From positions 1-35,589 of the forward strand of contig CANCJV010000042.1 of the NCBI GenBank assembly GCA_947378425.1: a stretch of DNA of 35,589 bases. Reading direction: 5' to 3'. The stretch is from Synechococcaceae cyanobacterium (GTDB taxonomy: Bacteria; Cyanobacteriota; Cyanobacteriia; PCC-6307; Cyanobiaceae). This document shows positions 22,980 to 31,881 of the stretch, in pieces (within the stretch, counting starts at the first letter, position 1; every line of letters begins with the position of its first letter). The notes beneath the pieces were generated by a model. It made no database searches. It was not told where the DNA came from and was given only the letters and a program-made list of their open reading frames with translations. Position numbers and translations under genes: made by a program.

Positions 22980-25325
22980 ATGAGACCATGGATGTCCATG
23001 GCTGAGATTAAGGTTGAATGTGTGGCAGAGCGGCCCAGTGGAAGCAGCATGAATCAGGCAGCGCATGATGCCGTCATGGGTCCTGCCAGGGAGCCGGGAC
23101 CTGGACTCGTTTCACCGCGTCAGCGCGGCTCCATAGCCAATGTGGTTGTCGCGGGATTGATCAGTGGGGCGATGAATATTCCCTGCTGCATTGCGCTGGC
23201 TTCCATTGTTTTTCTTGGTGATCTCAGGCCGTACTTCCCGCTTGGAGTCGGCCTCTGCCTGGTGGGCAATGCGATGGTGAGTGCCATTGCCTCCCTGCGC
23301 TCCAGTTGTCGCTATGGCGTCGCCACAATTCAAGATTCAACGCCGGCGATTGTGGCGCTGATGGCCCTGAGTATTGCGTCGAAAACCCACACCACTGCCA
23401 GCATGTTTCCGACAGTGGTGGCCGCCATTGCCCTGTCGACGCTGACGATGGGACTGATGCTGTATGGCCTGGGCCAGTTTCGGCTTGGTGTTGGGACACG
23501 CTTCGTTCCCCCTTCGGTGGTGAGTGGCTTCCTGGCGGGAACGGGTGTGATTCTGGTCCTGGGGGGATTGGGATTTTTGATCAATGTTAATCTCAGTATC
23601 AATAATCTTGACCAGCTGTGGTCCGCCGGGGCTCCTGAGCGATGGCTGCCTGGCTTGCTCTTTGGTGTGGGTTTGTTTGGGATCAATCTTCGTTATCAGC
23701 AATCCTGGGTTCTGCCAACAATTCTCTTTGGTTCTGCTTTGATTTTCTCTCTGTCTTTGCCGATTCTGCATATCAGCAATCAGGACGCCATCGCCCGTGG
23801 CTGGATCGAAGGTGGTTTCCCGGGCGGGAGGCTTTGGCCTCCGTTCGGCCCCGCAGCACTGAGCCAGCTGGATTGGAGAATTCTCGGCGAGCACTGGATC
23901 CACTATCTCGTCATTGCCTTTGTGGGCTCCCTGGCCCTGTTGCTGAACATCTCGGGACTGGAGCAGGCAACGGGCGACGCCATCGATATTGATCAGGAAC
24001 TCAAGGCCAACGGTCTTGCCAATCTGGCGGGGGGAATCCTGGGTGGCGCCAATGGCTATCTCACCGTGAGCGATTCCGTTCTTTCTTATCAGATGAAGGC
24101 CCCGGGTCGCTTGCCAAGTCTGATCAACTCGGCGATGTCAGTCGCGGCACTGGGCTTTGGCATGTCGCTGTTCAAAATTTTTCCTAACTTTCTGATGGGC
24201 GGACTGACAATATTCCTGGGATTTTCCATCCTCAAGGAGCCGTTAATCGATAGCCTGCAACGCATTTCGAGGCTGGAGTACGCCACAATTTCTGTGATCA
24301 CTATCGTGATCACTTGCTCCGGGTTTATCCATGGTGTCCTTGTTGGCCTTCTGGCTTGCTTCGTTTTTTTCGTGATCAGCTGTTCCAGGATTGATCTGGT
24401 TAAGTTTGCAGGCTCAAGCCGCTCAATTCGCAGCAAGGAGCTGCGGCCCGAATCCGACTTCTTGATGTTGAGGCAGCACGGCGAAGCTGTGCAGATTCTT
24501 GCTTTGCAAGGTTTTTTGTTTTTCGGTTCTGCCTTCACCCTCTATCGACGTGTCCAGGCGCAGATCAGCCGCAAGGACTGTCCCAGGCCGCGCTTTTTCG
24601 TGTTGGATTTCACGGCTGTTGTCGGCATTGATTCCGGTGGCATGACCTGGATCCATCGCCTTGCCTCGTTGGCTGGGGAGCATCAGCTTGTGCTGGTTCT
24701 CAGTCATCTGTCGCCTGTTGCGAAGCGACAGTTCCTGCGGTTCAGTGGTGTCACCCAGGCCACGGCCTCTGAATCGGTCGCAGCCATTCATTGGGCGAGT
24801 GACATGGATGGGGCACTGCAATGGTGTGAGGATCAACTGCTCGCCTTGCACGAAGAGCCGGGACTGCCTGGCGCCGTCGCACAGTCCGTGTCGGAAAGGC
24901 TCGATCCGGAGTCCATGGCCTGGACAAGAGAATTCATCAATAAAGCCAAGCCTTATTTGCAGCGTGAGCAGTATCAGTCTGGAGCAATATTATGGAAAAG
25001 TGGCGATCCAGGGGGCTGGATTTATGTTGTCGAGTCTGGCAGGCTGGAAGTGGTTTCTGATACTGCAAATGGCGAACAAAAGCGAATGATAGCCATGGGG
25101 CCGGGCGCCATTGCCGGCATGGTCTCCTTTTTTCTTAAATCGCCTCGAGGCGTCACTGCAACAATCAGTCGCGACGCTGTTCTGTATTCACTCTCCAGGG
25201 ATCAGATGGAGGCCATGTCAAGCCAGCAGCCCGAGTTGGCCCTTTCCTTGTACAATAGATTGGCGACTATCGAGGCGATGATGATTAACGAAAGTCTCCA
25301 TTCTGCTGATTTCGCGATGCGATAG
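22980..25325 (+). CDS. SulP family anion transporter with STAS and cyclic-nucleotide-binding domains
   Basis: A 781-residue membrane protein. Residues about 48-480 form the SulP transporter with 10-14 helices (SIANVVVAGLISGAMNIPCC, VPPSVVSGFLAGTGVILVLG and others). SulP proteins move sulfate, bicarbonate or other anions, usually with Na+ or H+. Residues about 500-620 are a STAS domain (AVQILALQGFLFFGSAFTL, then FFVLDFTAVVGIDSGG). Residues about 650-765 are a CRP-like cyclic-nucleotide-binding domain (GAILWKSGDPGGWIYVVESG, then GAIAGMVSFFLKSPRGVTAT), so activity may respond to cAMP or cGMP. ATG at 23049 (MNQAAHD), preceded by GGAAG, is an alternative start. GC content is lower than in neighbouring genes and the codons are more A/T-rich, which hints at a different history. 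The substrate cannot be decided. Confidence 0.9.
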   Translation: MRPWMSMAEIKVECVAERPSGSSMNQAAHDAVMGPAREPGPGLVSPRQRGSIANVVVAGLISGAMNIPCCIALASIVFLGDLRPYFPLGVGLCLVGNAMVSAIASLRSSCRYGVATIQDSTPAIVALMALSIASKTHTTASMFPTVVAAIALSTLTMGLMLYGLGQFRLGVGTRFVPPSVVSGFLAGTGVILVLGGLGFLINVNLSINNLDQLWSAGAPERWLPGLLFGVGLFGINLRYQQSWVLPTILFGSALIFSLSLPILHISNQDAIARGWIEGGFPGGRLWPPFGPAALSQLDWRILGEHWIHYLVIAFVGSLALLLNISGLEQATGDAIDIDQELKANGLANLAGGILGGANGYLTVSDSVLSYQMKAPGRLPSLINSAMSVAALGFGMSLFKIFPNFLMGGLTIFLGFSILKEPLIDSLQRISRLEYATISVITIVITCSGFIHGVLVGLLACFVFFVISCSRIDLVKFAGSSRSIRSKELRPESDFLMLRQHGEAVQILALQGFLFFGSAFTLYRRVQAQISRKDCPRPRFFVLDFTAVVGIDSGGMTWIHRLASLAGEHQLVLVLSHLSPVAKRQFLRFSGVTQATASESVAAIHWASDMDGALQWCEDQLLALHEEPGLPGAVAQSVSERLDPESMAWTREFINKAKPYLQREQYQSGAILWKSGDPGGWIYVVESGRLEVVSDTANGEQKRMIAMGPGAIAGMVSFFLKSPRGVTATISRDAVLYSLSRDQMEAMSSQQPELALSLYNRLATIEAMMINESLHSADFAMR

Positions 25326-25452
25326 TTATGGGTCGATTCCGGAAAGTGGCCTATGGCGTTGGCGGCATGGGCCACTCAGAGGTGATCTCCTGCTGCGGGA
25401 GCAGCAAGAACATGCATGCAGTCACTGCCGAAGTGCTGCGGTTTGGACGGAA

Positions 25453-25525
25453 TGGGGGTCCCGAGGATCGAACTCGGCTAAGGCGAATTATGAGTTCGCT
25501 GCATTCACCAGATTGCTAGACCCCC
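25453..25525 (-). tRNA. tRNA with anticodon CAT (Met or Ile2)
   Basis: The minus strand folds as a 73-nt tRNA without an encoded CCA. It has a 7-bp acceptor stem (GGGGGTC / GACCCCC), a 3-bp D stem with GG in its loop, an anticodon stem GCGAA/TTCGC with loop CTCATAA, and a T stem CCGAG/CTCGG with loop TTCGATC. The anticodon is CAT. The loop and D-arm look more like the lysidine-modified tRNA-Ile(CAU) than an initiator, but elongator tRNA-Met cannot be excluded by eye. Confidence 0.9.
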
Positions 25526-25548
25526 GCGTTGGATGGCGGACGCTTCGC

Positions 25549-26190
25549 TCACCACATGCCGCGCACGGAGCGAGGCATGGTGGCGGAGCGATAAGCACCG
25601 CTGTCGGGACTGGATTGAGGCGCCTGGGGCATGGCGGAACCGCCGAGGCTGGAGTTGTAGACGCCGACCAGATCCACCGTGCGTAGCGGCATCGGATCGG
25701 ACTGATCAGTGAGCAACATCTTGGCAGTGTGCTCGATGGCCGATCCATCCCAGATGAGGGTCTGATCGCCAAAACCGAAACCCATGACTTTGCTGCCATC
25801 CCCCCCGCCCATGGCGATGCCGAACAGATCGGTCACCTGGTGGGTGAGATCCACACCGCGGGCGAAGGGGGCGGTCCAGCTGTAGGCGCGGCGGTCCAGC
25901 AGCTCGGTCGGTGTCTGAACGACGCCACAGCGGGTCACCTCCACCGGCGATTGGGGCACGCTGAGGGTGCCGGATGCATCCCGGGTGCCCACGATCGGGG
26001 CCTCCAGGCTGGTGGAGCAGAGCACCGGCCCGGCCCCAGCGGGCTGGCCGGACATCAAGGCGGAAGCGCCGCTGGTGACGGCGATGGCCAGAGCCCGGCA
26101 CCAGCGATGGGCACTGCTGGATCTCCTGCCGCTGCCAGGGGAGCTGACCCTGGGCGGCTCGGCGGCCGAGGCTGGGCTGATTCGTGCCAT
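25549..26190 (-). CDS. Predicted exported protein, conserved in picocyanobacteria
   Basis: A 213-residue protein with a twin-basic/hydrophobic N-terminal signal peptide (HRWCRALAIAVTSGASALMS, cleavage probably after GQPAGAG). The mature part contains PVEVTRCGVVQTPTELLDRR, YSWTAPFARGVDLTHQVTDL, FGIAMGGGDGSKVMGFGFGD and TLIWDGSAIEHT, a pattern I associate with a picocyanobacterial family of unknown function. No catalytic motif is recognised. ATG at 26190 was chosen because GGAG lies six bases upstream. Its stop is 23 bp from the tRNA gene, read in the same direction. Confidence 0.75.
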   Translation of the reverse strand: MARISPASAAEPPRVSSPGSGRRSSSAHRWCRALAIAVTSGASALMSGQPAGAGPVLCSTSLEAPIVGTRDASGTLSVPQSPVEVTRCGVVQTPTELLDRRAYSWTAPFARGVDLTHQVTDLFGIAMGGGDGSKVMGFGFGDQTLIWDGSAIEHTAKMLLTDQSDPMPLRTVDLVGVYNSSLGGSAMPQAPQSSPDSGAYRSATMPRSVRGMW

Positions 26191-26273
26191 CGGTGCTCCG
26201 GCCACGTAGGGCCCGTCCACGATAAGGACAAACTAGCGAGTGCACCAATCTCACACCAGCTGATCCCCCGCCG

Positions 26274-26912
26274 ATGGCCATCCCGCCAGCCAACTCCGTC
26301 CCTCCGTCTGCCCGCTTGACCTTGCTGGGCCTGCTGGCTGAGCGGGCCTATCGCCACGGCACCTTCACCCTGGCCTCGGGCCGCAGCAGCCACCACTACG
26401 TCAACTGCAAGCCGGTGAGCCTCAGTGGCCCCGGCCTGGCCCTGCTGGGCCGATTGCTGTTGGAACAGGTGGAGGTTCAGGCGGTGGCGGTGGCTGGCCT
26501 CACCCTCGGCGCCGACCCCCTGGTGAGTGCCGTGGCGATGCAGGCTGCCTTGGAGGGTCGCCAGTTGGATGCCCTGATCGTGCGCAAGGAGGCCAAGGGC
26601 CACGGCACCGGCGCCTGGCTGGAGGGGCCCCTGCCAGCTCCCGGCAGCCGCATCACCGTGCTGGAGGACGTCGTCACCACGGGCGGCTCGGCCCTCAAGG
26701 CGGTTCGCCAGCTGCAGGAGGCGGGCTACGTGGTGGAACGGGTGGTGGCGATCGTCGATCGCCAGGAAGGGGGTGCCGAGGCCATGGCCGCTGCCGGCCT
26801 GGATCTGCGCAGCCTGTTCCTGCTGGAGGAGGTGGCCGGGCTCGCCAAGGCCGGCCTCGCTGGCAGCGGCCCGGACGGCGATCAGGCCCAAGGCAGCGCC
26901 GAGGCGGGCTGA
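26274..26912 (+). CDS. pyrE: Orotate phosphoribosyltransferase
   Basis: A 212-residue type I phosphoribosyltransferase that makes OMP from orotate and PRPP in pyrimidine synthesis. The PRPP-binding motif [14 protein letters not shown] (residues 127-140) is complete, and the catalytic loop Lys-rich stretch [11 protein letters not shown] (103-113) is present. The orotate-binding start [20 protein letters not shown] also fits. It starts at ATG 26274, has the normal length, and is followed after 3 bp by ygfZ, so the two are likely co-transcribed. Confidence 0.96.
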   Translation: MAIPPANSVPPSARLTLLGLLAERAYRHGTFTLASGRSSHHYVNCKPVSLSGPGLALLGRLLLEQVEVQAVAVAGLTLGADPLVSAVAMQAALEGRQLDALIVRKEAKGHGTGAWLEGPLPAPGSRITVLEDVVTTGGSALKAVRQLQEAGYVVERVVAIVDRQEGGAEAMAAAGLDLRSLFLLEEVAGLAKAGLAGSGPDGDQAQGSAEAG

Positions 26913-26915
26913 ACC

Positions 26916-27944
26916 ATGACGACCAACACCAGCGACGACCTGGGGCGGCCTTCCCCCTGGGATTGGCAACCACCCGGCCCTTGCCGGCTGCAGCAACCCG
27001 TGGGCCTGCTGCAGCTCCAAGGTCCCGACACGATGCGCTTTCTGCACGGCCAGACCAGCCAGGATCTGCAGCTGGCCCGAGCGGGCCAGTGGCTGGGCAC
27101 CTGCTGCATCAGCCCCACCGCCCGCCTGCGGGCCCTGGCCGAGGTGCTGGTGGTGGAGGGCGGCGCCTGGATGGTGATCCGCGAAGGCGATGCGGCTGTT
27201 GTGCGCCAGGCCCTGGATCGGGTGCTGTTTCCCGCCGACGACGTGCGATTGGGAGCGCTGATCGAGGGCCTCTGGATCGAACCGCTCGACTCCCCGGCGG
27301 CCAGTGATCCAGCCGCCAGCGATCTCAGCGCCAGCGGTTCAGCCGTCAGCGCCAGCCAGGCCGCAGACGGATCTGAAAGGCAGTGGCAAGCCTTGGAGAG
27401 CGGGCCTGGCTGGCGGCTCGGCAGCAGCGTGGTGCTGCCCGCCGGCGTCCCCCTGCCGGCCGAGCTGGCGGATCGGCGGCCGTTGCCGCCCCAGGAGGCG
27501 GAGCGCTGGCGCCTCAGCCAGGGGCATCCGGCAGCCCCGGGCGAGATCAACGAGGACACCAACCCCTTCGAGCTGGGGCTGGCCCCACGGGTCAGCCTGG
27601 GGAAGGGCTGCTACGTGGGCCAGGAAACCCTGGCCAAGCTCGCCACCTACGACGGCGTCAAGCAGCAGCTGCGGCGTTGGTTCGCTGCTTCAACGGATGC
27701 CGGGGCGGCGTTGCTGGTGCCGGGATCGCCGCTGCGGGGCCCCGAGGCTGAGCGGGCCGGGGTGATCACCTCCAGCCTGGAACTGGCGAACGATCAGGGT
27801 TGGATCGGCCTGGCCCTGGTGCGGCGGGCGTCCCTGATGGCTCCGCTCCTGCACGCTGGTGAAGGCGCCGAGGCGATCGAGCTGCAGATTTCGGTGCCCC
27901 CCGGCTTCGTGGCGCCGCCCGTCGGGGCCGGCGGCGGCAGCTGA
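26916..27944 (+). CDS. ygfZ: YgfZ/GcvT-like folate-binding protein
   Basis: A 342-residue protein of the folate-binding YgfZ/GcvT family, which supports repair or assembly of certain Fe-S enzymes and tRNA-modifying activities. The diagnostic motif KGCYVGQE is at residues 230-237, following NPFELGLAPRVSLG. The N-terminal folate-binding barrel contains GPDTMRFLHGQTSQD. An Ala/Ser-rich insertion (about residues 126-152) lies between the halves and looks like a flexible linker. It starts 3 bp after pyrE and ends at 27944, just before a strong hairpin. Confidence 0.93.
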   Translation: MTTNTSDDLGRPSPWDWQPPGPCRLQQPVGLLQLQGPDTMRFLHGQTSQDLQLARAGQWLGTCCISPTARLRALAEVLVVEGGAWMVIREGDAAVVRQALDRVLFPADDVRLGALIEGLWIEPLDSPAASDPAASDLSASGSAVSASQAADGSERQWQALESGPGWRLGSSVVLPAGVPLPAELADRRPLPPQEAERWRLSQGHPAAPGEINEDTNPFELGLAPRVSLGKGCYVGQETLAKLATYDGVKQQLRRWFAASTDAGAALLVPGSPLRGPEAERAGVITSSLELANDQGWIGLALVRRASLMAPLLHAGEGAEAIELQISVPPGFVAPPVGAGGGS

Positions 27945-27950
27945 GGGTGA

Positions 27951-27985
27951 GGCAGCTCCAGGCGCTGCCAGCGCCTGGAGCTGCC
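27951..27985. terminator. Long GC-rich hairpin after ygfZ
   Basis: GGCAGCTCCAGGCGC and GCGCCTGGAGCTGCC form a perfect 15-bp stem with a 5-nt loop (TGCCA). It begins 7 bp after the ygfZ stop. No T-run follows on the plus strand, but the stability is high and the position suits a terminator between converging genes. Confidence 0.7.
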
Positions 27986-28222
27986 CCCGGGCGCCTGGCA
28001 CTTGCACCGACTCACGGCTTCCCCTCCTCCGGGGCCTGGAGCTCCACCGGCACTGGATGTGCGGATCGCGTGGGCTGATCGAGAAGCGCTTGGCTCGATT
28101 CCAGGCCGCCATCGGAGCGGCCCTCAGCCCCTGAGTCTCCGGAGACGGCTGCTCTTGTCGCGATCGCTTGTGGCAGAGGTGGCTGCGAGCACGGGGCGGC
28201 GCCGATTCCACAGCCGGCTGCT

Positions 28223-29731
28223 TCAGAGCCCCTCCTGCTCCAGCAGCCAACGCGCCACCATCCAGGTGGCGCGGCAGTCGTCGCGGTTGTAGAGGAAGAT
28301 CCGGCCCAGTTGGTGGCGGCCGCGGCGGGGCTGGCGACCGCCCTGGCGCCACTGCCGCCACCACAGCAGGCAGCGGGCGCCATCAACGCCGCTCTGGCTC
28401 CAATGGAAACCGCGCCAACCGGCCACCGCCTTGAGCCCGTAGCTGTTCACCGGCAGCAACCAGTGGCGCCGCAGCCGCTGGTGCACGTCGATCAGGCGGG
28501 AGCGCAGGCGGGAGCGCTCCGCCTCACTCACCCCCTGGCGCTCGGCCAGCCGCAGCAGGCCCACCGATTCGGTCTCGCCGTAATGGAGCACGGGCCAATC
28601 GGGATAGCGGGCTAGCAGGCGGGACAGACGACGCCAGAGCCGCGCCTCGCCGTGCTCATAGAGGGCCAGCAGGGGCTGGTAGTGGCCGGCGCCCGGGCCG
28701 CGGAGGGGCAGCAGGGCCTCAGGCCAGCGGCCATCGGCGCCGCGCTCGAGCCGCAGGAAGCCATGCAGGAAGTCGTCGCGGGCATCGGGGTCGGACTCGA
28801 TGTCGTAGAGCAGCACCCCCGGCGCCGCCGCCAGCTCCGGCAGGGCGGCGCTCCAGGGTTCGTCGGGCTGGGCCGGGGTGCCGTTGGCGCCGCGGCGACG
28901 TGGTTCGCCGCCGGCCTGCACCAGGGCCTGGGCCACCAGCTGGGCCGCCACCTCGCGATGCTGCTCGCCATGCACCGCCAGCGCGTCGGCCAGCTGCTCC
29001 GGATCGGCCTCCGCCAGCTCGGCCAGGCTGCGGACTCCAAGGTCCAGCAGCAGATCGCGCCGCTTGCCGCCGACGCCGCTCACCTCACTGAGATGACCTT
29101 CGGCGGCGGCCTCCGCATCGCAGAGAGAGCGCCAGCTGCAGAGGGTGCACTTCTTGCGATCGTTCACCAGCGGCGGGGGCCCTGGCCGCTCCAGATCCTG
29201 GGCCAGGCGCTCGAGGCTCTCCTCCAGCTGGCGCTGCAAGCTGGAATTCAACTGGAGTGTTTCGAGCTCGAGCCGGCGATCGCCGCCGGCCACCACCAGC
29301 GCTTCGGGCACCGCCGCCTGCTGGTGCTCCGCCAGCAGGCGGCCCCAGAGGGCGAGCTGCAATCGGTGTTCGCGGGTGAGTCGCCGGCCCTGACGGGCCA
29401 GCACCGGCCGGTAGGCGTACTCACCCCAGCGGCTCTGTCCCGGCTGTCGCTGCAGCAGCGTCGGATGGGCCTGAAGGTCCAGTCCAGCGGGGCCACGGCC
29501 ATGGAGCCGCAGGCCCATGACGCCGGCGGCACCGTCCCGGCAGGCGGCTTCGCCATGGCCGGGCCGGCTCGGCAGCAGGCTCTGGAAGCTGCGCAGCTGA
29601 TCGTCGAGGGCGAGGGCCCGATGGGCGCTCCACTGGCGCCGCTCCTGATGCCCGTGGCGATCGAGCCAGGCCCGGCGCTTGCAGCGCAGCCAGCTGCGCA
29701 GCAGGCGGTCGGTGAGCGGCAAGGAAGCCAT
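28223..29731 (-). CDS. TM0106 family RecB-like putative nuclease
   Basis: A 502-residue protein of the TM0106 RecB-like nuclease family. The N-terminal half is a PD-(D/E)XK-type domain with the Cys pattern of Fe-S nucleases: Cys17 in LRCKRRAWL and the cluster Cys195, Cys198 and Cys204 in KKCTLCSWRSLC. A helix-hairpin-helix-like segment follows (VSGVGGKRRDLLLDLGVRSL). The C-terminal half looks like an RNase H-fold exonuclease with YDIESDP (309-315) carrying acidic metal ligands. The exact substrate is unknown. ATG at 29731 was chosen over GTG one codon upstream. It converges with ygfZ. Confidence 0.9.
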   Translation of the reverse strand: MASLPLTDRLLRSWLRCKRRAWLDRHGHQERRQWSAHRALALDDQLRSFQSLLPSRPGHGEAACRDGAAGVMGLRLHGRGPAGLDLQAHPTLLQRQPGQSRWGEYAYRPVLARQGRRLTREHRLQLALWGRLLAEHQQAAVPEALVVAGGDRRLELETLQLNSSLQRQLEESLERLAQDLERPGPPPLVNDRKKCTLCSWRSLCDAEAAAEGHLSEVSGVGGKRRDLLLDLGVRSLAELAEADPEQLADALAVHGEQHREVAAQLVAQALVQAGGEPRRRGANGTPAQPDEPWSAALPELAAAPGVLLYDIESDPDARDDFLHGFLRLERGADGRWPEALLPLRGPGAGHYQPLLALYEHGEARLWRRLSRLLARYPDWPVLHYGETESVGLLRLAERQGVSEAERSRLRSRLIDVHQRLRRHWLLPVNSYGLKAVAGWRGFHWSQSGVDGARCLLWWRQWRQGGRQPRRGRHQLGRIFLYNRDDCRATWMVARWLLEQEGL

Positions 29732-30101
29732 CACCGCAGGCTAGAAGGCGCGGTGGTCTCCCCGATTGACGACAAGGCGGGGAAACGTGTTCCTTGGATG
29801 GCCCATGAAGCGCAGGGACGCCGGGCGGAGCGGCATCGAGCTGCTTCAGCACAGCCCGATTCCGGTCGGGCTTGGGTGAGCGATCAGTCTCCGCGGCGTC
29901 ATCCTGGTCATCATGCCGAGGGCTTGGCGGGCGGCCCTGGCTTCAGCTGCCGAGTCCGACGGCGCCCGGGAAGCGGCTGGTCAGACCTGGGGGATCAACC
30001 AGCCCGGCACAGGGGTGGCCTGCCCGGAGGCCGGCACCCCGCCATGGCGCCGGCCACCGCCGCCCTGCTACTTAGCAAGCCAGACCCAGCTGACTTGCCC
30101 C
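29732..30101. other. 370-bp gap with divergent promoters, no gene recognised
   Basis: The gap lies between the TM0106-type nuclease (minus) and the phosphohexomutase (plus). The plus frame of the mutase is open to 29913, but the extra sequence is Pro/Ala-rich and lies before the conserved start, so it is not taken as coding. No clear repeat or RNA was seen. Confidence 0.3.
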
Positions 30102-31571
30102 ATGGCCTCTGCCCCCCTGCCCCTGGAGGCCAGTCCGATCGTCTTCGGCACCGACGGCTGGCGCGGCATCCTCGGTGTGGACATCACCGTCGAGCGCCTG
30201 TTGCCGGTGGCCTCCGCCGCCGCCCGGGAGCTGGAATCCTCGGCGCCGGCAGGCCTGGACAGCCGTGAGGTGGTGATCGGCTACGACCGCCGCTTCCTGG
30301 CGCCGGAACTGGCCGAGGCGATCGCCGCGGCGGTGCGGGGCGCCGAGCTGGTGCCGGTGCTTTCAGCGAGCCCCACGCCGACGCCCGCCTCCAGCTGGGC
30401 GGTGGTGGAGCGTCAGGCCCTTGGGGCTCTGGTGATCACCGCCAGCCACAACCCGCCCGAGTGGCTGGGCCTGAAGATCAAGGGGCCGTTCGGCGGCTCG
30501 GTGGAGGGGGATTTCACCGCCCGGGTGGAGCGGCGCCTGGCGGCCGGTGGCATCACGGTGCCGATCGCCGGCGACACCGAGCGCTTCGATGCCCTCGGCA
30601 CCTATGTGGCGGGCCTGCAGGCCAGGGTGGACACCGCGGCCCTGGCGATAGGCCTGGAGCGGCTGGGGCTGAGAGTGATCGTCGATCCGATGCACGGCTC
30701 GGCGGCCGGGGTGCTGCCGGCGCTGCTGGGCGAGGCCGCCGTGAGGTCCGGCGTGATCCGCGAGATCCGCGCCAACCGCGATCCCCTGTTCGGCGGCCAT
30801 CCGCCCGAGCCGCTGGCGCCCTACCTGGCGGAGCTGATCGCCGAGGTGCGGGCTTCCACCGCGGCGGGCATGCCGGCGATGGGCATCGTCTTCGATGGCG
30901 ACGGCGACCGCATCGCCGCGATCGACGAGCACGGCCGCTTCTGCAGCACCCAGCTGCTGATGCCCCTGTTCATCGACCATCTGGCCCGGGCCCGCGGCCT
31001 GCCGGGCACGGTGATCAAGACCGTCAGCGGCTCCGACCTGATGGCCCTGGTGGCCGAAGACCTGGGCCGCACCGTGATCGAGATGCCGGTGGGCTTCAAG
31101 TACATCGCCGCCGAGATGCTGGCCGGTGAGGTGTTGGTGGGGGGTGAGGAATCGGGCGGGGTGGGCTTCGGCATGCATCTGCCCGAGCGCGATGCTCCGT
31201 TCGCCGCCCTGCTGATGATCGAGGCGCTGGTGGAAGGCGGTGTGCCCCTGGGTCAGCGCATCGATGCCCTGCAGGCACGCTGCGGCGGCGGCGCCGCCTA
31301 CGACCGCCTCGATCTGCGCCTGCCTGACATGGCGGCCCGTAGCCGCCTGGAAGCCCATCTGGCCGAGGCACCGCCGCCGCTGGTGGCCGGGGCGCCGGTG
31401 CTGGAGGTGATCACAACCGACGGCGTCAAGCTGCGTCTGGGTCCGAACCACTGGCTGATGCTGCGCTTCTCCGGCACCGAACCGCTGCTGCGGCTCTACT
31501 GCGAGGCGCCCAGCCCGGAGCGGGTAGCGGAGGTGCTGAACTGGGCGCGGCAGCTCGCCGAGTCGGTGTAG
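30102..31571 (+). CDS. Phosphoglucomutase/phosphomannomutase
   Basis: A 489-residue alpha-D-phosphohexomutase. The phosphoserine loop is TASHNPP with Ser115, the Mg2+ site is DGDGDR (265-270), the sugar-specificity loop is GEESGG (348-353), and the phosphate-binding loop is RFSGTEP (455-461). The substrate-entry segment FGTDGWRGI (15-23) is at the start. The GEESGG loop suggests glucose-1-phosphate or a similar sugar; the choice between glucose and mannose is not certain. It would feed glycogen, sucrose or cell-surface sugar synthesis. ATG at 30102 begins a normal family N-terminus. A 7-bp hairpin follows the stop. Confidence 0.93.
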   Translation: MASAPLPLEASPIVFGTDGWRGILGVDITVERLLPVASAAARELESSAPAGLDSREVVIGYDRRFLAPELAEAIAAAVRGAELVPVLSASPTPTPASSWAVVERQALGALVITASHNPPEWLGLKIKGPFGGSVEGDFTARVERRLAAGGITVPIAGDTERFDALGTYVAGLQARVDTAALAIGLERLGLRVIVDPMHGSAAGVLPALLGEAAVRSGVIREIRANRDPLFGGHPPEPLAPYLAELIAEVRASTAAGMPAMGIVFDGDGDRIAAIDEHGRFCSTQLLMPLFIDHLARARGLPGTVIKTVSGSDLMALVAEDLGRTVIEMPVGFKYIAAEMLAGEVLVGGEESGGVGFGMHLPERDAPFAALLMIEALVEGGVPLGQRIDALQARCGGGAAYDRLDLRLPDMAARSRLEAHLAEAPPPLVAGAPVLEVITTDGVKLRLGPNHWLMLRFSGTEPLLRLYCEAPSPERVAEVLNWARQLAESV

Positions 31572-31574
31572 CCG

Positions 31575-31599
31575 CCTGGCGCTCGCGCCGCTCGCCAGG
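31575..31599. terminator. Hairpin after the phosphohexomutase gene
   Basis: CCTGGCG (31575-31581) pairs with CGCCAGG (31593-31599), a 7-bp stem with an 11-nt loop that starts 3 bp after the stop codon. There is no T-run. It may end transcription of the mutase gene before rdgB, which begins 310 bp downstream on the same strand. Confidence 0.4.
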
Positions 31600-31881
31600 G
31601 CCGCGCCCCAGCCTCGCCGGCCGGTGGGCGGGCTGGCGTTGGGTGGGCCCGGCGGCAGCGCAGCGGAGCTGGCCGTTGCAAGGCCAGCTGTCCCCATCGC
31701 TGCAATTCGCGCCCTTCAGTTCGGGAGGCTCTGGCCAATCCAAGGATCCGGAGCACCGGGATCATGAATCTCAGATCCTTGTCATGACGGTCAGTTCTCC
31801 GTGGAGAGTTGTGCAGAGTCTCCTCAGCGGTCTTCATCCCAAGGCCTGCACCCCAAAGCCCTCACTCCAGCCCCTGCGCCC

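Noticed and set aside
28652-30101. Long plus-strand frame opposite the TM0106-type nuclease
   Set aside because: It is low in complexity, without motifs, and overlaps a clearly conserved gene.
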